In this document: positions 23,210 to 32,076 of the stretch, in pieces | Position numbering within the stretch: position 1 is the stretch's first letter | How the letters are laid out: every line of letters begins with the position of its first letter | Notes under the pieces: model-generated | What the model saw: only the letters and a program-made list of their open reading frames with translations | The model's database searches: none | What the model was told of the DNA's origin: nothing | Position numbers and translations under genes: made by a program | IMG/VR virus record: IMGVR_UViG_3300028864_000014 | Span: 1 to 64,000 of that record | DNA: 64,000 bases | Strand: one strand, 5' to 3' | From: a virus

Positions 23210-24838
23210 ATGACAGATTTTTATAAATTCGTAATTCCTGATCAAATGCACGAAAAGCTTACTGAAGCAGTCGTAGCTATGATGGCAACTGGTAATTTAC
23301 CATACTATGGTGAGTTTGCTTTGTTCATCAATTTCTTTGAAAGTAAAAATAATCCTTATATTCCTACAGCAGGTGTGAATGTCACATCATCTGGTATGAA
23401 TTTTTATTGGGATAGAAAATTCATTGATTCATTACCTCAGCCAGAAATAAACTTTCTTTTGATACACGAAGAATTTCACATTCTTTTTGATCATATCAAA
23501 AGAAGTGTAGGTTACAATTTAAAAGATGCTAATGTTGTACAGGATATGATCATCAATCAGATAATCTATGATGAAATAATGAAAAAACAAGGACTTGGAA
23601 CAGGTTCTAAACCTTTCATTGGAATACCAAGAGATGAATTAGGAAATAATAGTGCTCTTATGGTACCAAAAGAGTACAAAGGAGAACAAATATTTGAAGA
23701 TTTGTATGAATGGTATGTTACAAAAAAAAGAGAGTGGCAAGAAAAGAATAAAGAAAATATTCAGAAAATGCAAAGCCAAGCCAACAAGTGTCCAAAATGT
23801 GGATCACCTATGACACCAAATGATAATGGAGAGCCAAAAGATGGAGATGGAAATCAAGATGGAAAGGGCAAAAAATCAGAAAAAAAAGAAAAAGGTCAAG
23901 GTGAAGGACAAGGTGATGGTGATCAAGGTGAAGGACAGGGTGAAGGACAAGGTGAAGGACAAGGCGAAGGTCAAGGTGAAGGTCAAGGTGATGGTACTCA
24001 AGGAGATGGCAAAAAATGTCCAAATTGTGGACATGAGCACAACAACAATCAATCTCGTCAAGGAAAAACGGATACATCTGGTAAAGATAGATATGGTAAA
24101 TATGGCAAGAATGATGCAGAATGCTACTCTCTTGAAACAATCTTTGAAGGAGAAGAACGTCAAGAACAAAATACTCTTGATGCGCACTTAGGAGATGATA
24201 TTCCTCAAGAATTAAAAAGAGAAATCGTTGAAGGTATCATGACAAGACTTAAAAATCGTGGTTTGGAATCAGGAGATGTTGACGCCATTCTTAATAAACT
24301 TAGAAAATCTAAAAAAGATTATTTAAAAGAGATTAAGAGAGCAATGAGTAGCCAAGTTTTTGGTGCAAGAAAAGAAAAGACAATTGTACGTCCTAATCGT
24401 AAAGGAATACCAGGAATGAAGGGGCACAAGAAATTCAAGAACGAAATTAATGTTCTTCTTGATACAAGTGGCTCAATGTCAGGAGAATTTGAAAAAGTTC
24501 TATCTTACATCTTTCAGAACGATATACAAATTAATTTAATTCAGTGTGATGCTCAAATTCAAAAGGTTCTTCACATTAAAGATAAAAAAGAAATTGAAAA
24601 AATGAAGATATCTGGGCTCGGTGGCACAACTTTAAATCCAGGAATTGACTATATTGCTGATCCTCACAACAAACTAAGTACATTTAACACTGTAATTTTG
24701 ACTGACGGTTATACTGATAGTTTGGATTTCAAAAAAGTAAAAACACGAACTTTAATATTATCAACTGCAGAAAAATGTCCTATATCATATGATAATGGTA
24801 AAGTAAAACAGATTGTAAATATTGGAAAACAAGATTAA
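23210..24838 (+). CDS. DUF2201-type metallopeptidase-like / VWA domain protein
   Basis: 542 residues. The N-terminal region (1-185) has a metallopeptidase-like HEEFH at 86-90. A zinc-ribbon-like CPKCG/CPNCG pair brackets a GEGQ/GDGQ low-complexity run (about 195-275). A C-terminal von Willebrand A domain carries the MIDAS motif DTSGSMS near 417 and GGTTLNPG near 467. This domain order is typical of VWA-like DUF2201 proteins, which in bacteria pair with MoxR AAA+ ATPases; one is encoded at 27354-28625. A TACTTTTG -7-like box is 30 bp upstream. Likely a chaperone or maturation machine with the MoxR protein. Confidence 0.85.
   Translation: MTDFYKFVIPDQMHEKLTEAVVAMMATGNLPYYGEFALFINFFESKNNPYIPTAGVNVTSSGMNFYWDRKFIDSLPQPEINFLLIHEEFHILFDHIKRSVGYNLKDANVVQDMIINQIIYDEIMKKQGLGTGSKPFIGIPRDELGNNSALMVPKEYKGEQIFEDLYEWYVTKKREWQEKNKENIQKMQSQANKCPKCGSPMTPNDNGEPKDGDGNQDGKGKKSEKKEKGQGEGQGDGDQGEGQGEGQGEGQGEGQGEGQGDGTQGDGKKCPNCGHEHNNNQSRQGKTDTSGKDRYGKYGKNDAECYSLETIFEGEERQEQNTLDAHLGDDIPQELKREIVEGIMTRLKNRGLESGDVDAILNKLRKSKKDYLKEIKRAMSSQVFGARKEKTIVRPNRKGIPGMKGHKKFKNEINVLLDTSGSMSGEFEKVLSYIFQNDIQINLIQCDAQIQKVLHIKDKKEIEKMKISGLGGTTLNPGIDYIADPHNKLSTFNTVILTDGYTDSLDFKKVKTRTLILSTAEKCPISYDNGKVKQIVNIGKQD
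23890..24000 (+). repeat. GGTGAAGGACAA-type 12-bp repeat run
   Basis: Tandem GEGQ/GDGQ codons inside the VWA gene. It is the flexible linker between the two zinc-ribbon halves and a likely site of length variation. Confidence 0.7.
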
Positions 24839-25641
24839 ATATTAAATTGAGTTTCTATTTTAATATTTTTAGTAGAATTTATATAATTTTTAGTTATACA
24901 TAAATTAGAAATATCACCTATTATATCAGGTGATATTTCTTTTTTAAATCCGTACCAAATAGATATTTTATGATCAATAGAAGGATAATTAACGTTGTGT
25001 CCATCAAGTGAAAAATTATTTTTTATATATTCATTATCATAATAATCTAAACCATTCCATTTCAATAATAACAATTTCTTATTTTTTTTAGTTATTCTAT
25101 TAACTTTCCTTTTATATAGCACAAAATCAGATATCATATAATCAGGTAATTGAATACCTAATTTTATTCTTGTATTTTTCATCTTATCAATAACTTCATC
25201 ATTTTTACTTGCTCTATCAAAACCATATTTTATTAAATTTGTTTCTTTAATTTTATTTTTAAATTTTTCTACTTGAAAAGTACAGCCATATCCATATTTT
25301 TCAATATTATTTTTATATCTTTTTTCTCTCATTTCAATAGACTGAAATGTATGTTCCACTCCATATTTTTCTTTATTAGTTTTTATATTCTTATTCATTG
25401 AACATTTTTTACAACAATAATAATTGTGATGGGTTAAAGATTTTGTGTATGATCTCATTTTTATTTTATTTTCAAATCCGCAATCATCACATTTTGCTAT
25501 AATTTCATAATTACTATTATCAGATAATTGTGTAGTCAAAACTTCAATTTGATAACCTACTTTAACATCATAACCACAATTTTTAAAATGATTAAAATTC
25601 TTAGAATTTATAATAATTAATATTTTTTCTTCAATTATCAT
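24835..25641 (-). CDS. HNH-type homing-endonuclease-like protein with zinc finger
   Basis: 268 residues. A CDDC...CCKKC four-Cys cluster (about 73-103); three KYG-x-x-x-x-F/S-Q-like repeats (about 112-170), typical of DNA-binding modules in phage-borne endonucleases; and a C-terminal HNH-like region (SIDHKISIWYGF...ISNLCITKNYINSTK) with the expected His and Asn residues. It lies opposite to its neighbours and overlaps the end of the VWA gene by 4 bp, as free-standing homing genes often do. It ends QFNI, possibly a coincidental match to the family tail. Confidence 0.72.
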   Translation of the reverse strand: MIIEEKILIIINSKNFNHFKNCGYDVKVGYQIEVLTTQLSDNSNYEIIAKCDDCGFENKIKMRSYTKSLTHHNYYCCKKCSMNKNIKTNKEKYGVEHTFQSIEMREKRYKNNIEKYGYGCTFQVEKFKNKIKETNLIKYGFDRASKNDEVIDKMKNTRIKLGIQLPDYMISDFVLYKRKVNRITKKNKKLLLLKWNGLDYYDNEYIKNNFSLDGHNVNYPSIDHKISIWYGFKKEISPDIIGDISNLCITKNYINSTKNIKIETQFNI

Positions 25642-25780
25642 TTTTAGATTTTATTTTTTCAAATTCTTTTTTAATTATTTTTTCAACCCAATCATTTAAT
25701 TTGAGTGAATTTTCTTTTGCATAAGTTTTTAACTCAGTGTGCAAATTTTCGTCTATTTTCATATTTTTCAATTTCTTCAT
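25631..25780 (-). CDS. Ribbon-helix-helix DNA-binding protein
   Basis: 49 residues. KNMKIDENLHTELKTYAKEN followed by SLKLNDWVEKIIKKEF is the classic Arc/CopG/ParD ribbon-helix-helix layout (beta strand, two helices). The Met at residue 7 is an alternative start. The stop codon overlaps the endonuclease start, so the two are translationally coupled. It likely regulates its own transcription; a 13-bp perfect dyad lies 26 bp upstream. Confidence 0.75.
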   Translation of the reverse strand: MKKLKNMKIDENLHTELKTYAKENSLKLNDWVEKIIKKEFEKIKSKNDN

Positions 25781-25805
25781 AATCTATATATAAATATAAC
25801 AGTAT

Positions 25806-25833
25806 CAAAAAAGATAAAAGTTTATCTTTTTTG
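25806..25833. promoter_or_regulatory. Perfect 13-bp dyad in divergent intergenic region
   Basis: CAAAAAAGATAAA and its exact reverse complement are separated by AG. It lies between the divergent RHH gene and the 59-residue membrane gene, so it is better placed as an operator for the RHH protein than as a terminator, though its A- and T-runs also fit a bidirectional terminator. Confidence 0.55.
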
Positions 25834-25851
25834 AAAATAATTTAAATTTCT

Positions 25852-25882
25852 TTTGGTATATCAATTATTTTTATTACTTTTG
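25852..25882 (+). promoter_or_regulatory. Bacteroidota-type promoter
   Basis: TTTG (25852-25855), 19 bp, TACTTTTG (25875-25882). It lies 17 bp before the ATG of the 59-residue membrane gene. Confidence 0.75.
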
Positions 25883-25899
25883 TAATACAAAAAACAAAC

Positions 25900-26079
25900 A
25901 TGATTTATATAATAGCATATTTGATATTAGCATTATTATGGGCTATTTATTGTTCATTTAGAACCAGTAAAATGGGAAGATTAGGTAGAAATTTTATAAA
26001 TTTATTTATTACTTTTATTACAAATTTTTTAATTTTTCCTTATTCAGTTTATTACTCAATAAAAAACAAAAAAATATAA
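25900..26079 (+). CDS. 59-residue membrane protein
   Basis: Starts MIYIIAYLILALLWAIYCSF, a first hydrophobic helix, then a basic SKMGRLGRN loop, then a second hydrophobic segment (FINLFITFITNFLIFPYSVY) and a lysine-rich end. It has a strong host-type promoter 17 bp upstream and is followed 6 bp later by the 384-residue gene. No family recognised. Confidence 0.7.
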   Translation: MIYIIAYLILALLWAIYCSFRTSKMGRLGRNFINLFITFITNFLIFPYSVYYSIKNKKI

Positions 26080-26085
26080 AATAGT

Positions 26086-27240
26086 ATGACAAATAAAGAA
26101 AGATTATTATCATTATTTTCAGATGATGTAGAGTATAATTATCACATTGTACCTACAACTGAGCCAAATGGTAATCTGATTTATATGATTAGAAATGGAA
26201 AAGAATTAAATTTAGAAACATTAGAATTTTCTACATTAAAAATAGCAGAAGAATTAGTCAATCAATGCTCAGTTAAAATTGAAAAATTTGCACCATCAAT
26301 TTATTTTACTGATGAAAGTGATATAAATGAATTATCAGGCAAATTAGATATTAAAATGTCTAAAAATTCAGATTTTTCAATTTTCATTGATAGTATAAAA
26401 GATGAATATAGAATATTAGAAGTAACTGATTCACTTTTATATAAGAAAGATCCTGAAGCTTATCAAGAAGCTAAACAAAAAGAACATATTGTTCATCAGA
26501 AAGAGTTGTGGGATGAATACGCTAAGCAAATAGAGAGTAAAACTAAAAGCAGAGAAGATGCATTGAAAGTATATCAAAATGACTTAATTAATCTTTTAAA
26601 AGAGTATTTTGAAGGAGTAATAGAATACGAAAAACATGATTTTTTATTTGATATTGAATTTCAAAAAATAATTGGAAATTTAGTAAATCCTGAAACATGG
26701 ATAAAAATAAATGAAATACCATATGTTTGTAGGATTGATGTATTATCTATTGAAAAAGATAGAATTGAAGTATATTTAACAGATAATAATGATTATTCAT
26801 ATACTGCAACATTAAGATTTCAAGATACTATGATTGAAACTGAAAATGTAGTAAAAATTGAAAATGGTGATATCGTTCCAAACATATTACCAGATTATGA
26901 AATATTGTCAATATTATATGACATTAACTTAACATCAATAAAAGATTGGGAATTTAAGAATGAAACAGAAAAATTTGAATATGTAATTGACTATTTAGTT
27001 CCTATTTTTAAAGAAGCAAAAGAAGCAAAAACTAAAGAATTTTTAAAAACATTATCTGACTCTGAAAGTTCTGAAAATAAAGAAGAAGTAAATGAATTAT
27101 TAGAAAATCCACTTAATGCATTTAAATCAAATGATACGACAGAAGAACAATCTGATGATAGTAATAATGAGATAGAATCATTAACAACAAAAATAAATGA
27201 AGAAGATATTGACAATGATGAATATGAAAGTATTCTATAA
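26086..27240 (+). CDS. Hypothetical protein between VWA and MoxR genes
   Basis: 384 residues with helical and beta segments and an acidic, low-complexity C-terminus (about 320-384). There is a charged coiled-coil-like stretch at about 125-165 (KQKEHIVHQKELWDEYAKQ). No domain recognised. Its position between the VWA and MoxR genes suggests it is an adaptor or client of that pair. Confidence 0.7.
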   Translation: MTNKERLLSLFSDDVEYNYHIVPTTEPNGNLIYMIRNGKELNLETLEFSTLKIAEELVNQCSVKIEKFAPSIYFTDESDINELSGKLDIKMSKNSDFSIFIDSIKDEYRILEVTDSLLYKKDPEAYQEAKQKEHIVHQKELWDEYAKQIESKTKSREDALKVYQNDLINLLKEYFEGVIEYEKHDFLFDIEFQKIIGNLVNPETWIKINEIPYVCRIDVLSIEKDRIEVYLTDNNDYSYTATLRFQDTMIETENVVKIENGDIVPNILPDYEILSILYDINLTSIKDWEFKNETEKFEYVIDYLVPIFKEAKEAKTKEFLKTLSDSESSENKEEVNELLENPLNAFKSNDTTEEQSDDSNNEIESLTTKINEEDIDNDEYESIL

Positions 27241-27256
27241 AAAAATACAATAATAT

Positions 27257-27287
27257 TTTTTTATATCAATAATAAGTAGTATCTTTG
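27257..27287 (+). promoter_or_regulatory. Probable host-type promoter for the MoxR gene
   Basis: TATCTTTG (27280-27287) with TTTT instead of TTTG 19 bp upstream. A 66-bp leader precedes the ATG. Confidence 0.5.
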
Positions 27288-27353
27288 CAGTGTATTAAAA
27301 ATATAAAATATCAATTAAACAAAACATTAATAAAACAGTAAATTGAATTAATT

Positions 27354-28625
27354 ATGTCAGAAAAAAACTTGAGTAAAGGTGTGACAATGACGTCAGCAAA
27401 AAGATTTCCAGAAGGCTACGAAGCTCTATCAGATAGAGAAAAAAAGTATTTTAAGATGATGAATTCCAAAAGTGGAGTTCTATTTATAACATCTGCTCCT
27501 GGATACGCGAAATCAGCAATCATGAGATCCATTGCTGGAAAAATTGGTTATCAATATTTTGATATTCGGTTATCAATGATTGATGAAACAGATGTTGGTT
27601 TATATCCATCATTAGATGAAGAAACAATTGATGGAGTATCTCAAAGGATGTTGGCTCACGTTGCACCTAAGTGGGCATATAAGGCTAATGACAAACCTAC
27701 AATTATTCACTTTGAAGAATTGAACCGTTCCACTCTTGCAGTACGAAATGCAGCTCTTCAAATTTTACTTGAAAGAGAAATTGGAGCATTTTTCGCATTC
27801 AATTCAAATGTTCTTATGTGTTCTTCTGGTAATCTTGGTGAAGAAGATGGTACAGATGTAGAAGAATTTGACCAAGCTCTGAACAATCGTTTAATTCACA
27901 TTGAACACACAATGCCATTTCCTGAATGGGTTGATCAATATGCTAATAAAAATGTAGCACCAGTAATCGTTCAATTTTTGAAAACTCACACTGAACATTA
28001 TTACAAGAAACCTGATCAAAGGAACACAACCAACAAAACGAGCAAAGCTTATGCAACTCCTCGTTCTTGGACATTTTTAAGTGATTACATTTTTGAAAAT
28101 CATGGTGAATGGATCGAAAAAACTGGTATTGATGGAACTACAATCAAAGACAGTGAAGGAAATGCAGTAATGATTAAGAAATTTCCAAATATCCGTACTT
28201 GGATCAGTGAAGTAAAAGAAATTGGACATGGTTATATTGGAGCATCAAACGCACCATTTATCAGATATTGTGAAGATACTCTTAAAATTACACTTGATGA
28301 TGTTCTTGATCGTTTTGACGACATTCTTGAAGATGTAAAAAACTTCAATCGTGATAAGAAATCTGAACTTCTTGCAAACATGAAGGAACGTAGTGTTTCA
28401 GTATTGAAACCTAAACAACTTGAAAATCTTGTTAAATTCCTTGGTACAATTTCAGATGATGAAGTTATTGGTTATTTACTTCATGTTCTTGATACTGAAT
28501 ATACATTATCTGAAGATTCTAAACCTAACAAAACTACTGAAAAGTTCTTAGCAGATAAGAGGTTTAATAAATTCAGAGACACTATCTTCAAACATGTTGA
28601 TGATGATGAAGATAACAAAAAATAA
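27354..28625 (+). CDS. MoxR-type AAA+ ATPase
   Basis: 423 residues. Walker A is a variant (SAPGYAKSA, about 47-55), Walker B is TIIHFEELNR near 120, with sensor-like SSGNLGEEDGT near 160 and an Arg-containing FDQALNNRL. The order of motifs and the length fit the MoxR branch, whose members act as chaperones with VWA partners; the VWA protein is 2.5 kb upstream. Codon usage is less AT-biased than in hypothetical neighbours. It would remodel or load metal or cofactor into a target complex; the target is unknown. Confidence 0.85.
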   Translation: MSEKNLSKGVTMTSAKRFPEGYEALSDREKKYFKMMNSKSGVLFITSAPGYAKSAIMRSIAGKIGYQYFDIRLSMIDETDVGLYPSLDEETIDGVSQRMLAHVAPKWAYKANDKPTIIHFEELNRSTLAVRNAALQILLEREIGAFFAFNSNVLMCSSGNLGEEDGTDVEEFDQALNNRLIHIEHTMPFPEWVDQYANKNVAPVIVQFLKTHTEHYYKKPDQRNTTNKTSKAYATPRSWTFLSDYIFENHGEWIEKTGIDGTTIKDSEGNAVMIKKFPNIRTWISEVKEIGHGYIGASNAPFIRYCEDTLKITLDDVLDRFDDILEDVKNFNRDKKSELLANMKERSVSVLKPKQLENLVKFLGTISDDEVIGYLLHVLDTEYTLSEDSKPNKTTEKFLADKRFNKFRDTIFKHVDDDEDNKK

Positions 28626-28648
28626 TAATAAACATTATTATTAAACAC

Positions 28649-28682
28649 AAAAAAGCTACTAATTTAATTAGTAGCTTTTTTA
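28649..28682. terminator. Bidirectional terminator
   Basis: A-run, GCTACTAATT, AATTAGTAGC, T-run. It lies between the convergent MoxR and glycosyltransferase-like genes. Confidence 0.85.
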
Positions 28683-28687
28683 TATCT

Positions 28688-29404
28688 TTATGATTTAGAA
28701 AACTCTAAAACACCCTCTTGATTTGTTTTTTCTGTATTACTTAAATCATCAAATGATTTGCATTTTATATGATCAACATAAATTGAATTATTAAAATAAT
28801 TATAAGTAATATCTTCTAACATATATTTATCTTTACACGATGTATAGTATTCATCCTGACTATTATACTTACAAAAAAAATATTTTAGTACATTCACTCT
28901 ACCAGAAAAAAATCCAGTACAATAAGCAGGAGTATCAAATCCTCTATCATAATACTCATAAAATATAGCATCAGTATGTAACTCAGAATCTAATATATTT
29001 TCGTTATCGATTAACTCTTCATTGCTTATTTGATAATCATAATTTATAATATGAACATTTTCATAACCTCTATCTTTAGCAAATCTCATTCCATTATTAA
29101 TTAGAGTATATGCTGCAAAACCATGTTCATAATCGAATAACTTATAGATTCTCTCTCCATTATCATCCAAACACCAGTAATAATAAGTAATATTATACTT
29201 ACCATAATCTTCTTTATACAATAATGGATTATTACTATCATATAAAGAATATTTACACATTAGTTGAATATCAGAATCAATTGGATAATTAGATGATATA
29301 AGAACATCATAATCAATAGATTCTACACATTTTTTAAGAAGTTCCTTTCTAAATATTGTATCAGCATGAGAAAGAACAATTGCTAATGTTTTATTATTTT
29401 TCAT
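28688..29404 (-). CDS. Glycosyltransferase-like (GT-A) protein
   Basis: 238 residues. The N-terminus TLAIVLSHADTIFRKELLKKCVESI resembles the first beta-alpha unit of GT-A enzymes, and GFAAYTLINNGMRFAKDRGY followed by HIINYDYQISNEEL gives a DxD-like acidic pair after a helix. The acceptor is unknown. Modest confidence, since the donor-binding site is not textbook. Possibly part of a surface or DNA modification set with the GT-B gene at 12884. Confidence 0.55.
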   Translation of the reverse strand: MKNNKTLAIVLSHADTIFRKELLKKCVESIDYDVLISSNYPIDSDIQLMCKYSLYDSNNPLLYKEDYGKYNITYYYWCLDDNGERIYKLFDYEHGFAAYTLINNGMRFAKDRGYENVHIINYDYQISNEELIDNENILDSELHTDAIFYEYYDRGFDTPAYCTGFFSGRVNVLKYFFCKYNSQDEYYTSCKDKYMLEDITYNYFNNSIYVDHIKCKSFDDLSNTEKTNQEGVLEFSKS

Positions 29405-29437
29405 TTTTATTATTTTATTTTATTATCAAATTTTAAA

Positions 29438-29474
29438 AATAACTTCACACAAATATTATTTATGTGAAGTTATT
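29438..29474 (-). terminator. Hairpin terminator after the RNR gene
   Basis: AATAACTTCACA (29438-29449) pairs with TGTGAAGTTATT (29463-29474). A T-run follows on the minus strand. Confidence 0.75.
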
Positions 29475-29494
29475 CTTAACTATTTGATTATCAA

Positions 29495-32053
29495 CTATTC
29501 ACATTTTGACCATCCACAAGCCTTACATGTTTTGCAACCATTTTCATATACTAAATCATCTCCTGTTGCTCCACAATTAGGACATTTTTCTCCAATAATT
29601 GCAGAATTGATATATTTCTTAATAATTCTTTTTACTCCACTCTTCCATGTTCCAAATGCAGCATTATCTGTCATTTCTAATGTATCAATAAGGTGAATGA
29701 CACTTGGTAAGTGAATTCTATGTCTCAAGAAAGCAGATAATAATTTACTTGTATTCCATAATTCTCTATTAAATGCTCTGTTCAAGCCTTCCATAGTTAC
29801 ATTATATCCATCTTTATCTTTATAAACAAAGTCATATCTACTTTTACCTTCTTCACCATTTTTTGACTCTAATTTAATTCTAACAATCTCTCCTTTTTCG
29901 ACACTAATAGGAATAAGAAATGCTTCAGCTACACCAGTAAATAATTCGTATGGATATTTTTCACTTTTATCATCTACGTCCAATCCTAAGAATCCAATCC
30001 ATTTTTCACCTTTATTTGTGAATCTAACAACATCGCATTCTAATTTTTTTGGACGTTTTCTTGCATTATTTTCTCCGGATTCTGATACTACATTTTTAGT
30101 AGTACCTTCATTTGACATAATAACACCTTCTCTTGATCCATCACGATAAACTGTGATACCTTTACAGCCACTTCTCCATCCTGTTTCATAAACTTTTGAT
30201 ACAATTTCTTCTGTTACATTATTTGGTAGATTAACTGTAACTGAAATAGAATGATCAACAAATTTCTGAATACTACCTTGCATCTTAACTTTTTCAACCC
30301 AATTTACATCATTAGCTGTTGCTTTATTGTATGGAGATTTTTCAATAATTGGTTTCAACTCTGAATCTTTCATCAATTTAACTTTTGCTACATCGTAACC
30401 ATTAATTTCCAGCCACACTTCAAATTTCTTATGAAATACATAATATTCTTCCCATTTTTGTCCTTCTGCATCAATAAAGTCTACACTAGCATTTTTATCA
30501 CTTGGGTTTATCTTCCTTCTTCTCTTATATGACACTTTATATGCTGGCTCTATACCTGATGTAGTTTGAGTCAAGATTGAAACTGAGCCTGTTGGTGCAA
30601 TCGTGAGCAGTGCGATATTTCTTCTACCATATTCTTTAAGCATTGAATCTAATTCAGGATCAACATCTTTCAATCTTTGAATGAATGGATTATTAATCTC
30701 ACTATCATAATCGTAGATTGGAAAAGCCCCTCTTTCTTTTGCCATTATAGAAGATGATTTATATGCTCCTATAGCTAATTTTTTATGAACTTCTGTTGAA
30801 AAATCTGTTGCATCTGATGTACCATAAATCAATCCAAGTGCAGCTAGCATATCTCCTTCTGCTGTCACTCCTAATCCTGTTCTACGACCTTTAATAGTCA
30901 TATTTTGAATTTTAATCCAAGTTTCTCTTTCTACTCTTTTAGTATGATCAGTTTCTGGATCAATTTCAATTTTTTCTAAAATTTTATCAATTTTTTCTAG
31001 TTCCAAATCAACAATATCATCCATAAATCTTTCTGCATAAATGGTATGTTCGTTAAATAAATCCCAATCAAAATATGCTTCTGGAGTAAAAGGATTTACC
31101 ACATAACTATATAGATTAATAGCAAGTAATCTACAACTATCATATGGACACAAAGTTATTTCTCCACAAGGATTTGTTGAAACTGTTTTAAATCCATGTT
31201 GTTGATAACAATCTGGAACAGATTCTCTCATAACAGTATCCCAGAATAAAATACCAGGTTCTGCTGATTTCCATGCATTGTGAATAATTTTCTTCCAAAG
31301 TTTATTTGCATCTATTTGTTTTGTAATTATTGGATTTTTTGAATCAATTGGAAACAATTGAGTAAACATACCAGAATTTATTGATGCTGTCATAAATTCA
31401 TCTGTCAATTTAATTGATATATTTGCTCCAGTAACTTTTCCTTGTTCCAATTTAGCATCTATAAATGCTTCTGAATCAGGATGAAGAACAGAACACGATA
31501 ACATCAATGCACCTCGTCTTCCTCCTTGTGCAACTTCATTTGTGGAATTTGAATATCTACTCATAAATGGAACCAGTCCAGTAGAAGTCAAAGCGGAATT
31601 TTTTACTGGCATTCCTGCTGGCCTAATATGAGAAAGATCATGTCCAACTCCTCCACGTCTTTTCATTAATTGTATTTGTTCTTCATCAACTTGCATAATT
31701 GATCCGTAAGAATCAGCAGGATTTCCAATAACAAAGCAATTTGATATCGACACAACTTGATTATCATTACCAATTCCTGACATTGGAGAACCTTGTGGTA
31801 TAATATATTTAAAATCTTTTATTAAATCAAATATAAAATCTTCAGATAATGGATTTTTATATTTTAGTTCTATTCTATGTAACTCTTTTGAGAGTCTTCT
31901 GTGCATATCATCAGGTGTCAATTCATAATAAACAGTATCATTATCAACTGTATCTTTTAACGCATACTTATTTACCCAAACATCAGAGGCTAATGTATCA
32001 CCTTTGAAATATTTTAATGATGCATCAAATGCGTCTTCCCTTTTAAAATTCAT
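29495..32053 (-). CDS. nrdJ: Adenosylcobalamin-dependent (class II) ribonucleotide reductase
   Basis: 852 residues. Active-site landmarks: ISNCF with Cys at 106, RGGVGHDLSHIRPAG at about 133-147, NPCGE with Cys 296 and Glu 298, and APTGSVSILTQTTSGIEP near 497. A TSCPD-like domain follows and a four-Cys zinc ribbon ends the protein (CPNCG, then CKTC and CGWSKC). This is the class II monomeric type that needs vitamin B12 and no NrdB or NrdD activase, so it works with or without oxygen. It makes dNDP or dNTP for phage replication. Same strand as helicase and UvsX. Confidence 0.9.
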   Translation of the reverse strand: MNFKREDAFDASLKYFKGDTLASDVWVNKYALKDTVDNDTVYYELTPDDMHRRLSKELHRIELKYKNPLSEDFIFDLIKDFKYIIPQGSPMSGIGNDNQVVSISNCFVIGNPADSYGSIMQVDEEQIQLMKRRGGVGHDLSHIRPAGMPVKNSALTSTGLVPFMSRYSNSTNEVAQGGRRGALMLSCSVLHPDSEAFIDAKLEQGKVTGANISIKLTDEFMTASINSGMFTQLFPIDSKNPIITKQIDANKLWKKIIHNAWKSAEPGILFWDTVMRESVPDCYQQHGFKTVSTNPCGEITLCPYDSCRLLAINLYSYVVNPFTPEAYFDWDLFNEHTIYAERFMDDIVDLELEKIDKILEKIEIDPETDHTKRVERETWIKIQNMTIKGRRTGLGVTAEGDMLAALGLIYGTSDATDFSTEVHKKLAIGAYKSSSIMAKERGAFPIYDYDSEINNPFIQRLKDVDPELDSMLKEYGRRNIALLTIAPTGSVSILTQTTSGIEPAYKVSYKRRRKINPSDKNASVDFIDAEGQKWEEYYVFHKKFEVWLEINGYDVAKVKLMKDSELKPIIEKSPYNKATANDVNWVEKVKMQGSIQKFVDHSISVTVNLPNNVTEEIVSKVYETGWRSGCKGITVYRDGSREGVIMSNEGTTKNVVSESGENNARKRPKKLECDVVRFTNKGEKWIGFLGLDVDDKSEKYPYELFTGVAEAFLIPISVEKGEIVRIKLESKNGEEGKSRYDFVYKDKDGYNVTMEGLNRAFNRELWNTSKLLSAFLRHRIHLPSVIHLIDTLEMTDNAAFGTWKSGVKRIIKKYINSAIIGEKCPNCGATGDDLVYENGCKTCKACGWSKCE

Positions 32054-32076
32054 GTTATTTCTATTTTTTGTTTTTA

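Noticed and set aside
23808-24191. Alternative frames with 100-123 codons through the GEGQ repeat
   Set aside because: They are repeat shadows of the VWA gene; one is all HL and the others all VK or FT runs.
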